From NCBI GenBank assembly GCA_910578285.1, contig CAJTQL010000008.1, forward strand, positions 19,995 through 83,994: 64,000 nt of DNA, written 5' to 3'. The stretch is from an uncultured Helicobacteraceae bacterium (GTDB lineage: Bacteria; Campylobacterota; Campylobacteria; Campylobacterales; Helicobacteraceae). The position numbers and the translations under genes are program-made. This document shows, one piece after another, positions 39,033 through 48,119 of the stretch (positions are counted from its first letter, which is position 1; each line of letters opens with the position of its first letter). Under the pieces are notes generated by a model. It searched no databases and was not told the DNA's origin. It saw only the letters and a program-made list of their open reading frames with translations.

Positions 39033-39882
39033 AGTCATTCAAAAAACGTAGCAAAAAACCCACTCTTGCTTTGAGGTCTTTGCGCGAAACAACCATATCG
39101 ATGAGCCCATGTTCAAGCAAAAATTCTGCTTTTTGGAATCCTTCGGGCAAATCTGTGCCAATCGTTTGTTTGATAACCCTAGCGCCAGCAAAGCCCACGG
39201 TAGCGCCCGGCTCGGCGATGATAATATCGCCCAAAAACGCAAAAGACGCGCTGACACCGCCGAGTGTTGGGTCGGTGAGAATCGACACAAAAGGGAGCTT
39301 GGCATCTGAAAGTTTTGCTAAAGCCGCACTTGTTTTTGCCATTTGCATAAGCGAAAAGGTTGATTCTTGCATGCGTGCGCCGCCGCTTGCACTGACAATC
39401 ACAAGCCCTTGACGATTCACAATCGCGCGTTTAATGGCACGAACAATCTTTTCGCCTTCAACAGAGCCCATCGAACCGCCCATAAAGCTAAAATCAAAAA
39501 GGACGATTTGCGCGCCCACGCCATCAATCAAGCATTCACCTGCAAGCACAGAGCTCGGACGTCCACATTTCTCCTCGCCCTCCTCGATGCGCCGCTCATA
39601 GCTTTTTTTGTCAACAAATGCAATGGGGTCAACGGGGCAGAGGTCTTTGTCGTATTCCACAAGGCTGTTGTCATCGCAAAGCATAGCAATGCGCTCGGCG
39701 AGCGAAATTTTGAGATGATAATTACATTTGGGGCAGACATTATGCTGCGCAGCCACTTCCTTATAATACATAAGCGCATTACAACCCGGACATTTTACCC
39801 ATGTTGTTGCCGATGCGGATTCTGTGTCTTTTTTTTCTTTTTCTTCTTTGGCAAAATTTTTAAAAAAACTTGCAAAACCCAT
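39001..39882 (-). CDS. accD: Acetyl-CoA carboxylase carboxyltransferase subunit beta
   Basis: 293 residues. N-terminal C4 zinc ribbon (CPGCNAL ... CPKCNY), then the crotonase-like carboxyltransferase core with DFSFMGGSMGSVEGEK, SASGGARMQES and DPTLGGVSASFAFLGD. With AccA it transfers carboxyl from biotin to acetyl-CoA, giving malonyl-CoA for fatty acid synthesis. GGAATATTA precedes the ATG, which overlaps the stop of the upstream gene (TAATG). Confidence 0.96.
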   Translation of the reverse strand: MGFASFFKNFAKEEKEKKDTESASATTWVKCPGCNALMYYKEVAAQHNVCPKCNYHLKISLAERIAMLCDDNSLVEYDKDLCPVDPIAFVDKKSYERRIEEGEEKCGRPSSVLAGECLIDGVGAQIVLFDFSFMGGSMGSVEGEKIVRAIKRAIVNRQGLVIVSASGGARMQESTFSLMQMAKTSAALAKLSDAKLPFVSILTDPTLGGVSASFAFLGDIIIAEPGATVGFAGARVIKQTIGTDLPEGFQKAEFLLEHGLIDMVVSRKDLKARVGFLLRFLNDYEQNSPVLHF

Positions 39883-40673
39883 TAATATTCCTTTAACAAA
39901 TCATAGACTTGATTAAAAATATCGCGGTTGTATGAGAGTAATAGAATCTGCTTATCGCGATACAGCAGTGCATCATGGCACAAAAACAAGCCTGCTTGTA
40001 TATCATATTTGCGCAACCGACCCTTATAGACAACAAAAGAAACCATGCGCGTGTATGCGAGTGAAACAGCACTCGCGCCGAGTGAACGTGATTTGAAGCC
40101 ATTTTTGTGCAAAACCGTGGCGAGCTTGCCATGTTTGAAAGCGGATTCGAAGATTCCAGCCTTTGGCATAGATTCTGTTTGGGTATAGGGCAAGACAACA
40201 TCGCCGCGCAACACGAATACTGCGCCGTTTTGATAGTTGCTATCACGGAAGAAGATTTCGCCTGTGCAATAGTTAGCAATAAGGGCAGCGAGAATCTCAC
40301 CATTTGCGTCTGTATAGGCAAGCGAAGCGCCATAATATGGGATTGAAGAGCAAAAATTATCGCTCCCATCAAGTGGGTCGATGATGATGATGTTGCGCTT
40401 TTTGGGCAAGATAGGAGTTTTTGGTAAAAAAGGATTATGAAGAAAGGATTGCGGAGATTCGATGAGCCCAGATTCTTCAGTGTCGAGAATCCCAAACGAG
40501 GCGAGATGTGCATAGAAAATCGACTCGCACAGCAAATCAGCACCAATACTCACATCGCCTCCAACGCCTTGGGAATAGCGTTTGTGCAGCACCTCTTTGG
40601 GGGTGGTCAGCAGGCATGAACAGATTTCTTGCACAGCTGCAGCGGCTGCATCGATAAAGGCTGTTAGTGCCAT
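39882..40673 (-). CDS. Inositol-phosphatase/fructose-bisphosphatase-like phosphatase
   Basis: 263 residues of the Li+-sensitive Mg-dependent phosphatase superfamily: Glu in LDTEESG, the metal site IIDPLDGSDNF, and a degenerate C-terminal W-D-x-A region (RKYDIQAGLFL) where Tyr-Asp replaces Trp-Asp. Substrate unknown; the Campylobacterota members are annotated as inositol monophosphatase or as fructose-1,6-bisphosphatase-like. ATG 40673 begins MALTAFIDAAAAAV; the longer reading from 40781 starts inside the divergent recO gene and is rejected. Confidence 0.82.
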   Translation of the reverse strand: MALTAFIDAAAAAVQEICSCLLTTPKEVLHKRYSQGVGGDVSIGADLLCESIFYAHLASFGILDTEESGLIESPQSFLHNPFLPKTPILPKKRNIIIIDPLDGSDNFCSSIPYYGASLAYTDANGEILAALIANYCTGEIFFRDSNYQNGAVFVLRGDVVLPYTQTESMPKAGIFESAFKHGKLATVLHKNGFKSRSLGASAVSLAYTRMVSFVVYKGRLRKYDIQAGLFLCHDALLYRDKQILLLSYNRDIFNQVYDLLKEY

Positions 40674-40706
40674 GCCCCAAATCCTTTTGCAAAAATGATT
40701 GCCTGC

Positions 40707-40736
40707 ATTATAGCAAAATAATGCTAAAATTGCCAA
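40707..40736 (-). promoter_or_regulatory. Sigma-70 promoter for the phosphatase-accD-rlmH operon
   Basis: On the minus strand TTGGCA, 18 bases, TATAAT, ending 33 bases before ATG 40673. It lies in the 81-base gap between the divergent phosphatase and recO genes. Confidence 0.6.
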
Positions 40737-40754
40737 AAAGATTGGGCACACACA

Positions 40755-41378
40755 ATGCAAGGTTTCATTCTCTCGCTCCAACCCGTGCGCGATGAAGATT
40801 TATGGGTGTCGGTTCTTACATCTGAAGCACTGCTGACTTTGTATCGATTCTATGGTGTGCGGCATAGCGTGATTGCGCTAGGACACAAAATCGACTTTTG
40901 CGCCAAAACGCAAGGCAAACGGGGCATTCTCTGCTTGCGAGATGTGCTCCATCTTGGCTTTTTGTGGGAAGAAGAACGGAGCAAAAAACTCGTATGGCAA
41001 GAGTTTATGCGCCTATTGTTTGCACATCTTCGAGATGTCGAACATATCGAAGAATTTTATTATGCCCTGCTATGCGAAATGGCGCACAAAATGTCCAAAC
41101 AAAATCCACACAGAATCGCATGCGAAGCGTATGCGAAGATTCTCGCCTTTGAGGGACGGGCAAATGCGCTAGAAGTCTGCTTTGTCTGCGGCAAGCCTTT
41201 GAGCGCACATTGCGCACTTGGGCGAGCATTGCTTGGAATCTGCGAAAATTGCCTACAGGGCGATGTTGCTGCGTTTGAGACGCAAAAAATCAGCTATTTT
41301 TTGCACAACAGCGATGCAATGTTGCTCGAAGATAGGGAGATTATAAGGCTTTGGAGTGTCGTTGCGCGCGGACTATAA
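40755..41378 (+). CDS. recO: Recombination protein RecO
   Basis: 207 residues, shorter than E. coli RecO but usual for this lineage. N-terminal OB-like part (MQGFILSLQPVRDEDLWVSVL), helical middle and a zinc-like CFVCGKPL ... CENC pair. RecO helps RecR load RecA on SSB-coated DNA. The adjacent accD-rlmH arrangement supports the call. No close neighbour on its strand; a stretch of 90 bases follows before the next gene. Confidence 0.8.
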   Translation: MQGFILSLQPVRDEDLWVSVLTSEALLTLYRFYGVRHSVIALGHKIDFCAKTQGKRGILCLRDVLHLGFLWEEERSKKLVWQEFMRLLFAHLRDVEHIEEFYYALLCEMAHKMSKQNPHRIACEAYAKILAFEGRANALEVCFVCGKPLSAHCALGRALLGICENCLQGDVAAFETQKISYFLHNSDAMLLEDREIIRLWSVVARGL

Positions 41379-41382
41379 AATA

Positions 41383-41412
41383 TTGATGGCACTTGTTAAA
41401 TAAAATTATGCT
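41383..41412 (+). promoter_or_regulatory. Possible promoter for the JAMM-sulfite reductase pair
   Basis: TTGATG, 18 bases, TATGCT, about 57 bases before the start codon at 41469. Fair match; the leader is long enough to hold a regulatory site but I see no clear inverted repeat. Confidence 0.4.
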
Positions 41413-41468
41413 AGACTTCTAATGCAAGTTATGATTGTTAGGGTTTTACTGAACTATAAGGAGACGCA

Positions 41469-41876
41469 ATGCAAATCCCAAAAGACATCTATGACGCAAT
41501 GATTGCTCACGCACAAGAAGGCTTTCCGCTCGAAGTTTGTGGGTATCTCGGCGGTGTCAAAGAAAATGGCGAAATTTGTGTACGCAAACATTACATGCTC
41601 ACTAATACAGACAAGAGTAATGAACATTTTACAATGGACCCAAAAGAACAATTTGAAACATTCAAAGATGCAAAAGCACACAACCTTAGCTTACTTGTGT
41701 GCTATCATTCTCATCCTGAATCGCCCGCGCGCCCGTCTGATGAAGACATTCGCCTTGCTTATGACCCAAACATCAACTACACAATTCTTTCATTACAAGA
41801 GCGCAATGCGCCTGTGATGAAGGCATTCTGGATTCAAAATGGGCAAGTCAGCCACGAAGAAATCAAAATCATCTAA
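41469..41876 (+). CDS. JAMM/MPN+ (M67) metallopeptidase
   Basis: 135 residues with the zinc-protease signature: Glu in FPLEVCGYLGG, then CYHSHPESPARPSDEDI (H-x-H-x10-D). Bacterial M67 proteases such as Mec of mycobacteria cut the C-terminus of a sulfur-carrier protein carrying cysteine. Here it stands nine bases before a sulfite reductase carrying a TusA-like domain, which fits a role in sulfur delivery. No ThiS/CysO-like carrier or E1-like enzyme is in the window. AAGGAGACGCA precedes the ATG. Confidence 0.88.
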   Translation: MQIPKDIYDAMIAHAQEGFPLEVCGYLGGVKENGEICVRKHYMLTNTDKSNEHFTMDPKEQFETFKDAKAHNLSLLVCYHSHPESPARPSDEDIRLAYDPNINYTILSLQERNAPVMKAFWIQNGQVSHEEIKII

Positions 41877-41885
41877 AGGAAACTA

Positions 41886-44177
41886 ATGAGCAGTTATGCA
41901 ATCCCCCAATCTGTCTATACCGACCTTGAAGGCTTCCGCAAAGGGCATAGCGACTTTGCGCAAGGCAAGCTAGACGCACTCACATTTAAGACAATCCGCG
42001 TTCCATTTGGAATCTACGAACAACGCGAGCCTGATACCTATATGCTCCGCTTAAAAAGCGCGGCATGCTCTATCTCGCCCAAACAATTGCGCGGGCTCGC
42101 AAAGCTTGCGGGCGAATATGCTAATCCGCTCTTGCATATCACAACGCGTGGCGGCGTGCAGCTGCATTATGCCAAATATGACGACCTCGTTGCCCTGACC
42201 GAAAAAATCATGGCTTTGGGGCTTAGCGGGCGTGGCAGCGGCGGCAACACTGTGCGCAATATTGTCGCCGACCCTCTCGCTGGAATCGCGCCCGATGAGC
42301 CGTTTGATGTAACACCCTATGCCAACGCGCTCACGACCAAGATGCTCGCGCTCAAAGATTCCTATAATCTCCCGCGCAAATTCAAGATTGCGTTTAGCTC
42401 TAGCAGCGCCGACCGCGCCGTTGCGACTATTACCGATGTTGGATTCATCGCCACAATCAAAGACGGCAAACGCGGCTTTGTCGTGTATCTCGCCGGAGGA
42501 ATGGGCGCAAAAATGCGGCTTGGGTATCGATTCCTCGATTTCTTGCCCGCCGAAGAAGCATTCTTGCTTGCCCAAGCGACCAAACAAGTTTTCGACCGCA
42601 CAGGCAACCGCCGCAACAAACATGCCGCGAGGTTGCGCTTTGTCGCTGACAATTTGGGTGAAGAAAAGCTTAGCAGCTTAATCCTTGCTGAAATGGAATC
42701 GCTGCGCGACAAAATCGATTGGCAGCTTGATTTGCACGAGGTGGAATACCCAAAACCCATTGTTGAGCCGATTCCGTCAATGACTGACGAGCAAAAAACA
42801 TGGTGGAATCGCTTCGTGATTCCTCAAAAACAACAGGGCTATTTTGCAGCTAAAATCCCGCTAAAGCTTGGCGACATTCCCACAGAATGGGCGCTTAAGC
42901 TTGCGGATATGCTCGAACCGCTTGGCGAAGAAACAATCCGCTTCACCTCGAGTCAAAATATGTATCTCTGCAATTTGCGTGCAAAAGATTTATTGCAAAT
43001 TTATCCATTGATTATGGAATATTCCGAACAAAGCAAAAAGCCTGTTGTCATTGGCGATATGGTTGCCTGCACGGGTGCAGCGACATGCCAGCTTGGAATC
43101 TGCCGCCCACGCGGTGCAACGCTCAAAATCGAGGAACAGCTTGCACATGAAAACCTCAATCTCGACAGCATTCAAGGATTCAATATCCATATCTCGGGCT
43201 GCCCAAATTCTTGCGGCAATCATGCAACAGGTGATTTGGGATTTTTTGGCAAAGTCTCACGCGAAGATGGCTATCCCTACCCTGCATACAATGTCCTTGT
43301 GGGCGCAATCATCGAGGAAGGCAAAACACAGCTTGGCAGACGCATTGGTGAAGTGGCAGCATTTCATCTCCCTCGTTTTGTGAGCGAAGTTTTGCGGCTT
43401 TGGGTGCAAAATAAGCCAAAATATGCCGATTTTCGCGCGTATCTTGCTAGCGGTGGCGAAGAAGAAATTATCGCCCTCACGAAGAAATATAAAAAAGTTC
43501 CAAATTTTAAAGACGATAAAAATCCCTATTTTGACTTCAGCAGCGATGAACTCTTCTCACTCAAAGGACGAGGCACAGGTGAATGCAGCGCGGGAATGTA
43601 TGACCTTATTGAGGCAGATAAAAAAACAATGCTAGAGCTTGTTGAGGCTGCACGCAATGGACAAAAGGTGGATTATGATGCTATCTGCCTACTTGCCTGC
43701 CGCATGCTGCTTGTTGCACGTGGGCAAGAAGCACGGGATAAAGAAGGTGTGTATCGCGCTTTCAAGCTGCATTTTATTGAAGCAGGCTTGATTGATGAAA
43801 AGTATCTTTCTGTCATTAAAGATTCGTGCGATTCGAGCGTACTCGAACTCGCAGACGCGGTTGTTGCGCTGTATGCTACAATGGATAATAGCTTTAACTT
43901 CCAAAACAAAAACATCGAACGCGTTGCAAAAGAGGAAAACACTGGCACTAGCGGCTCGGGCGCATTTGCCGATTTTCGCGGTGTGGCATGCCCCATGAAT
44001 TTTGTCAAAACTAAAATGGAGCTTTCCAAATTGCAAAGCGGTGAGTTGCTCGAGATTCTGCTCGATGATGGTGCGCCAATCGAGAATGTTCCTGCTTCGC
44101 TCAAGGGCGAAGGGCACAAAATCCTCGCTACCACACGCGAAGGGGTGCATTGGCGCGTGAAAATCCAAAAGGCATAA
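41886..44177 (+). CDS. Sulfite/nitrite reductase hemoprotein fused to a TusA-like domain
   Basis: 763 residues. Residues about 1-560 form a ferredoxin-type siroheme reductase in two repeats: RTTG-like HITTRGGVQLHY, and the siroheme-4Fe4S ligands C-x5-C (ACTGAATCQ) and C-x3-C (GCPNSCGN). After a helical region of about 130 residues the last 75 are a TusA/SirA domain: FRGVACPMNFVKTKMELSKL with the active Cys-Pro, and LLDDGAPIENVP. Reduces sulfite to sulfide (or nitrite to ammonia); the TusA part would take up or pass on sulfur, favouring sulfite. Full open frame, not a sequencing join. AAGGAAACT precedes the ATG. Confidence 0.88.
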   Translation: MSSYAIPQSVYTDLEGFRKGHSDFAQGKLDALTFKTIRVPFGIYEQREPDTYMLRLKSAACSISPKQLRGLAKLAGEYANPLLHITTRGGVQLHYAKYDDLVALTEKIMALGLSGRGSGGNTVRNIVADPLAGIAPDEPFDVTPYANALTTKMLALKDSYNLPRKFKIAFSSSSADRAVATITDVGFIATIKDGKRGFVVYLAGGMGAKMRLGYRFLDFLPAEEAFLLAQATKQVFDRTGNRRNKHAARLRFVADNLGEEKLSSLILAEMESLRDKIDWQLDLHEVEYPKPIVEPIPSMTDEQKTWWNRFVIPQKQQGYFAAKIPLKLGDIPTEWALKLADMLEPLGEETIRFTSSQNMYLCNLRAKDLLQIYPLIMEYSEQSKKPVVIGDMVACTGAATCQLGICRPRGATLKIEEQLAHENLNLDSIQGFNIHISGCPNSCGNHATGDLGFFGKVSREDGYPYPAYNVLVGAIIEEGKTQLGRRIGEVAAFHLPRFVSEVLRLWVQNKPKYADFRAYLASGGEEEIIALTKKYKKVPNFKDDKNPYFDFSSDELFSLKGRGTGECSAGMYDLIEADKKTMLELVEAARNGQKVDYDAICLLACRMLLVARGQEARDKEGVYRAFKLHFIEAGLIDEKYLSVIKDSCDSSVLELADAVVALYATMDNSFNFQNKNIERVAKEENTGTSGSGAFADFRGVACPMNFVKTKMELSKLQSGELLEILLDDGAPIENVPASLKGEGHKILATTREGVHWRVKIQKA

Positions 44178-44190
44178 TGCACGTTTGCAT

Positions 44191-44249
44191 CATTGCGAGA
44201 GCTGCTAGAATCGTTGATTGCCATGCGTCCTAGCGGACGCTCGCAATGA
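44191..44249. repeat. Compound REP-like hairpin (copy 4)
   Basis: CATTGCGAG at the left pairs with CTCGCAATG at the right, enclosing a second element ATTGCCAT-GCGTCC-TAGC-GGACGC-TCGCAAT with a perfect 6-bp inner stem. Lies between the convergent sulfite reductase and chemoreceptor genes and may end transcription from both sides. Confidence 0.65.
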
Positions 44250-44295
44250 CACTAGGAATTATCAAAATCGAGTCGTCTGGCATATGATTGTGCCA

Positions 44296-46401
44296 TTAAA
44301 ACTTCTTCTTAGCCATATCCTGTTCAATCTCATTTGTCAAATTAGCAATATATTGTGCCACATGTTCAGTTTGATTTGCAATCTCTCCATTATTGCTAGC
44401 GATTTGATTCAAATGTTGAATAGCATAACTAATCTCCTCAATTCCTTGTGTTTGCTGTTTGATAGATTCATTCATTCCAATAATTCCCTGCACCAAAACA
44501 TTCACATTCGTTTCGATTTCACCAAGGCTTTTTTGTGTGCGTTCAGCAAGCTTGCGCACCTCATCAGCCACCACGGCAAATCCTCGTCCATGTTCTCCCG
44601 CCTTTGCTGCTTCAATCGCAGCATTGAGCGAAAGAAGATTTGTTTGGTCCGCAATATCGCCAATCATGCTAACAATATTCTTAATATCTTCAACTTGTTG
44701 AGCGAGTTCGAGCGACTTTCCATTGATATATTGCATCGATTGTGCGATATTCTCGGTTGTTGCCGAGGATTGTTTGAGGCTACTCACCTGCATTTCGTTT
44801 GCTTCTACAAGCGAATTAACATATCCATCTAGCAAAGAACTCTGTTCCTGCAAAGATTGGGATAATTTCGAGGAAACAAGAAGCATATTTTTCACTTCAT
44901 CTCCAATTTGATTTAAAGAAATTTCCATATCTCCCTCTGGATTCTCCACATATTTTGTAAAATCTAGATTCTTATAGCTCTCAAACACTTGCTGCAAAAT
45001 ATTAAAGTTCGAGCCCACTTTATTTTGCAAGACTTCTAGCATCTCATTCAACGTTGCTTGCAAATCTAACAATTGCGGATTACTTGGCGTCCCCTCAATC
45101 CGCTGCTTCAAATCACCGTCCCGAATGTCTTTTACAATCTCAATCACCTCGCCCACTATCTGTGTATCTTTCTGGATCGATTCCTTAACCGTTTTGATAT
45201 TTGCATTGATAAGCGCGCCCATGTGCCCAATCTCATCATGGGCATGAATCCGAACTAGGCTTGGTTCCTTTGTTGTTTTGTGATTGATAAAATCAAAAAA
45301 TTCTGTTAAGAAATTTTCGAGAGTTGTCATACGTTTGGTGATGAATTTTTTAGAATAGATCCATATTATCAGAAAAATTATGGATACAGAAATAATGGAA
45401 GAGATAAAAATAATAATTTGGATATGCGATAAGGATTCATAAATCACTTCCTTTGGCGCAATGGTAACTAGAGACCAAGCATTATCAACATCGTCCCATA
45501 GCTGAAAATGCGAGATTCCAGCGTAGTTTTCGCTTCCATCACTACCGATATATTCCAACGCTGTGGAACGACCAAAATTCAATGTTTGCAAAAGCGAATC
45601 CACGCTATCGTGGTTATTGACTTCTATCAACTTTTTCCCAACAAATGATGAATCGGGGTGAATCAAAATCGTGCTATCTTTTGTAAGCAACATTCTCCTA
45701 TCATTTTGGAATGCAGAACGTTTTGGATCTAGAACAACCTTAGAAACCTGCTGCAAATCAACAATAATCCCAATCACGCCAATCAATTTCTTGTTTTTGT
45801 CAAAAATTGGAGCGGCGATATTTGATCCAAAAATCAATAAACCATCAATATCAAATTTACGCGGATTGTCAAATGAAATTTTCTTGGTTTCCAGAGCATT
45901 CTTCACCGATGGTAGGCGAATAATATCCTCATCGGCTTGTAGAAGCTTTATGTGGTTATTGCGCTCCCTATCGATGTCGACTAATATCATAAATTCCCCA
46001 TTAGGAAGCAGGAAATTCTCGTCTTCATCAGAGCGAGATTTTTTAGCATAGACAGAATCTCCGGGGATATAGAGATAAGAAAAAGCAGCCCATTCATTGT
46101 CTAAAACCATGTGCGTAACAACGTCTCTAAGCAAATCGCGACTCACAATGCCATCACTATCATGTGCGATAATAGACGAGGTGATCCCCTCTGCTGCCTC
46201 AACTGCCATAAACGATTGCTGAATCACGCCTTCAAGCCGATTAATCGCACGCGCATTAGCACTCACAAGCAGTTTGTGTGCTTCGTTGCGCAAAACTTGT
46301 GCGGTTTCTTGCGAAATAATGAAAGTGAGAAAGCCCATCACAAAAAATACAGTTATGCCTGTGATAATTGTGATTTTTGTTCCAAGACGAAGCTGTAACA
46401 T
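44296..46401 (-). CDS. Methyl-accepting chemotaxis protein with double-Cache sensor
   Basis: 701 residues. Helix at about 10-32, a periplasmic sensor of about 300 residues that looks like a dCache domain ([38 protein letters not shown]), second helix at about 335-355, a HAMP-like linker and a cytoplasmic signalling domain with the hairpin tip [34 protein letters not shown]. It signals to CheA/CheW. Ligand unknown; this sensor type often binds amino acids or carboxylates. ATG 46401 has AAGGAG five bases upstream. Ends with MAKKKF. Confidence 0.92.
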   Translation of the reverse strand: MLQLRLGTKITIITGITVFFVMGFLTFIISQETAQVLRNEAHKLLVSANARAINRLEGVIQQSFMAVEAAEGITSSIIAHDSDGIVSRDLLRDVVTHMVLDNEWAAFSYLYIPGDSVYAKKSRSDEDENFLLPNGEFMILVDIDRERNNHIKLLQADEDIIRLPSVKNALETKKISFDNPRKFDIDGLLIFGSNIAAPIFDKNKKLIGVIGIIVDLQQVSKVVLDPKRSAFQNDRRMLLTKDSTILIHPDSSFVGKKLIEVNNHDSVDSLLQTLNFGRSTALEYIGSDGSENYAGISHFQLWDDVDNAWSLVTIAPKEVIYESLSHIQIIIFISSIISVSIIFLIIWIYSKKFITKRMTTLENFLTEFFDFINHKTTKEPSLVRIHAHDEIGHMGALINANIKTVKESIQKDTQIVGEVIEIVKDIRDGDLKQRIEGTPSNPQLLDLQATLNEMLEVLQNKVGSNFNILQQVFESYKNLDFTKYVENPEGDMEISLNQIGDEVKNMLLVSSKLSQSLQEQSSLLDGYVNSLVEANEMQVSSLKQSSATTENIAQSMQYINGKSLELAQQVEDIKNIVSMIGDIADQTNLLSLNAAIEAAKAGEHGRGFAVVADEVRKLAERTQKSLGEIETNVNVLVQGIIGMNESIKQQTQGIEEISYAIQHLNQIASNNGEIANQTEHVAQYIANLTNEIEQDMAKKKF

Positions 46402-46664
46402 CAAAACTCCTTATAGTTCAAATTAAAAAGCAATTTTACAAAGTAAGTTTGGGTAAATAAACAAGAAAGTGTCAAGTATGTCAAGATACTTTAGAGTGTG
46501 CCAAAATGTGAATTGTCGCGCTTGCATTGCGTGTTTGCGATAGTAACATCACAGATGCGATTACCACGCTTGGGATTGTTGCTTGCTGATTGCTTCGAGG
46601 CTGCGATTCTAATATATGGAACAAGATTTGCTTGAAGTTTGGTAGCTTAGAACAAGGAATAACA

Positions 46665-47111
46665 ATGGTGAGTACGACTTCGATCAAGGGCAACACAGGT
46701 AATGCAAATAGCAGCATCGCGCGTCAACCAAAAGGCAAGGACGCCTCGCTTCTCCTCCCACCCCAAACAGAAACCACAAACGCAAAAGTTGAATCTGCGC
46801 GTGCAATTGTACCAATTGACGAGCAGTTTGCAGATGAAACGAGCACAGATTCGCGCCGCCAAACGTATGGCTTGAAAATCCTTGAGCTCATGGATGATTA
46901 TGAATATTCCGTCTTTGAACGCGTTACAGATGGAATGCGCGACAGCGAGCGCATGCTTTCTGCCCAAGCACTCTATTCCATCTCCGACCTTGCAGGCGAA
47001 GGCAATTATGCCAAAGGCATCAAAAATGGCTATGGCAATACTTTCAAATTTGCTGAACTCTTTAGCAAGGCGTATATGTGGGGCGATGTCAATGTCGATG
47101 AGCGGATTTGA
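46665..47111 (+). CDS. Hypothetical protein, lineage-specific
   Basis: 148 residues, soluble, no signal peptide. The first 60 residues are low-complexity (Ser, Thr, Asn, Lys, Pro); from about residue 65 a compact helical part follows (GLKILELMDDYEYSVFERV, SAQALYSISDLAGEGNYAKGI). No family recognised. ATG 46665 has AAGGAAT upstream; the open frame begins earlier at 46590 but that stretch is intergenic in character. The 263 bases before it, up to the divergent chemoreceptor gene, hold no other gene and no clear promoter. Confidence 0.6.
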   Translation: MVSTTSIKGNTGNANSSIARQPKGKDASLLLPPQTETTNAKVESARAIVPIDEQFADETSTDSRRQTYGLKILELMDDYEYSVFERVTDGMRDSERMLSAQALYSISDLAGEGNYAKGIKNGYGNTFKFAELFSKAYMWGDVNVDERI

Positions 47112-47267
47112 GAGGCTAGAAAATTGTAAGCTTCATTATCTATGGCGTTAGTATAATGTATGCCATTTTTGCATCGAATGCTAACTAGAATCGAATATCT
47201 GTCATTGCGATGCAATGCGCATTTCCGTTTCATTTTGTGCTATAATAGCAGCAATATTGGAGGGATT

Positions 47268-48119
47268 ATGATTCGCTATGCCATGCTCTTCTTCTTTGCG
47301 CAATTGTTGTGTTGTGAGCTTTTGCTAGCAGACAACATGAGCGAGGTTGTTGTGGCAAAGGGCACGACCTATATCGCCACGACAAAAGAGCAAAATCCCG
47401 CGCCACTGCTGCTTGGCAAGCGCAAGATTGCATGGGTTGCGCACCCAACCGATTCGACACAAAAAATCGCCATTCTCACAATCCCCTATCGCGAAAAATC
47501 CCAAATCTTTCAAGCGAGCAAAACAATTCGGGTGCGCGTGATTGAGGGCGATTACCCCAAAGAGACAATCAATGTCGCGCCAAGCCATGCGAAGCCCAAC
47601 AAGCAGAATCAGCAACGCATCGAGCGCGAGCGCAAAGAGGCGCAACAAATCTATGCGCGCTATGAACCCAAACGTTATTGGGATTCTCCGTTTGCCCTGC
47701 CGATGAATAGCGCTATCACAAGCCCCTATGGCTCTGCGCGGATTTTTAATGGCGAGATTGCCAGTTATCACAGCGGCACAGACTTTCGCGCGCCTATCGG
47801 CACGCCTATTCGCGCGAGCAACGATGGTGTAGTCGTCATTGCAAAAGAAAGGTTTCTTGCAGGAGGTAGCGTTGTCATCGACCATGGGCAGGGCATTTTT
47901 AGCATGTATTATCACTGCAGCGAACTCAAGGTGAATATGGGCGATGCTGTCAAAAAGGGCGATCTCATCGCTCTAAGCGGCAACAGCGGGCGCGTGAGTG
48001 GTCCCCACCTGCATTTTGGATTCCTTGTCAATGGTGCATCGGTTGATCCACTTGATTTCATCGCCAAGATTCACATGCTATTCCAAGGAGTTCCCCATGC
48101 ATCTCAGTCAAAAAATTAG
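47268..48119 (+). CDS. Exported M23 family peptidase (LytM domain)
   Basis: 283 residues: signal peptide ([21 protein letters not shown]), a beta-rich N-terminal domain, a basic helix ([21 protein letters not shown]) and a complete LytM domain with the zinc ligands [10 protein letters not shown] (H-x3-D), a central YYHCSELKV and HLHFG. Such enzymes cut peptidoglycan cross-links, and in Helicobacter and Campylobacter they shape the helical cell. GGAGGGATT precedes the ATG. Its end overlaps the next gene by 23 bases. Confidence 0.9.
   Translation: MIRYAMLFFFAQLLCCELLLADNMSEVVVAKGTTYIATTKEQNPAPLLLGKRKIAWVAHPTDSTQKIAILTIPYREKSQIFQASKTIRVRVIEGDYPKETINVAPSHAKPNKQNQQRIERERKEAQQIYARYEPKRYWDSPFALPMNSAITSPYGSARIFNGEIASYHSGTDFRAPIGTPIRASNDGVVVIAKERFLAGGSVVIDHGQGIFSMYYHCSELKVNMGDAVKKGDLIALSGNSGRVSGPHLHFGFLVNGASVDPLDFIAKIHMLFQGVPHASQSKN

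Noticed and set aside
39882..40781. 299-codon reading of the phosphatase
   Set aside because: The extra 36 codons lie across the promoter and the start of divergent recO.
46560..46600. Sigma-54-like GG-N10-GC upstream of the 148-residue orphan
   Set aside because: Only the GG and TTGC parts fit; the -24 element is otherwise poor and the gene has no flagellar signature.
47200..47215. CATTGCGATGCAATGCGC as a sixth hairpin repeat
   Set aside because: It lacks the right-hand GGCAATC arm; chance resemblance or a very decayed half copy.
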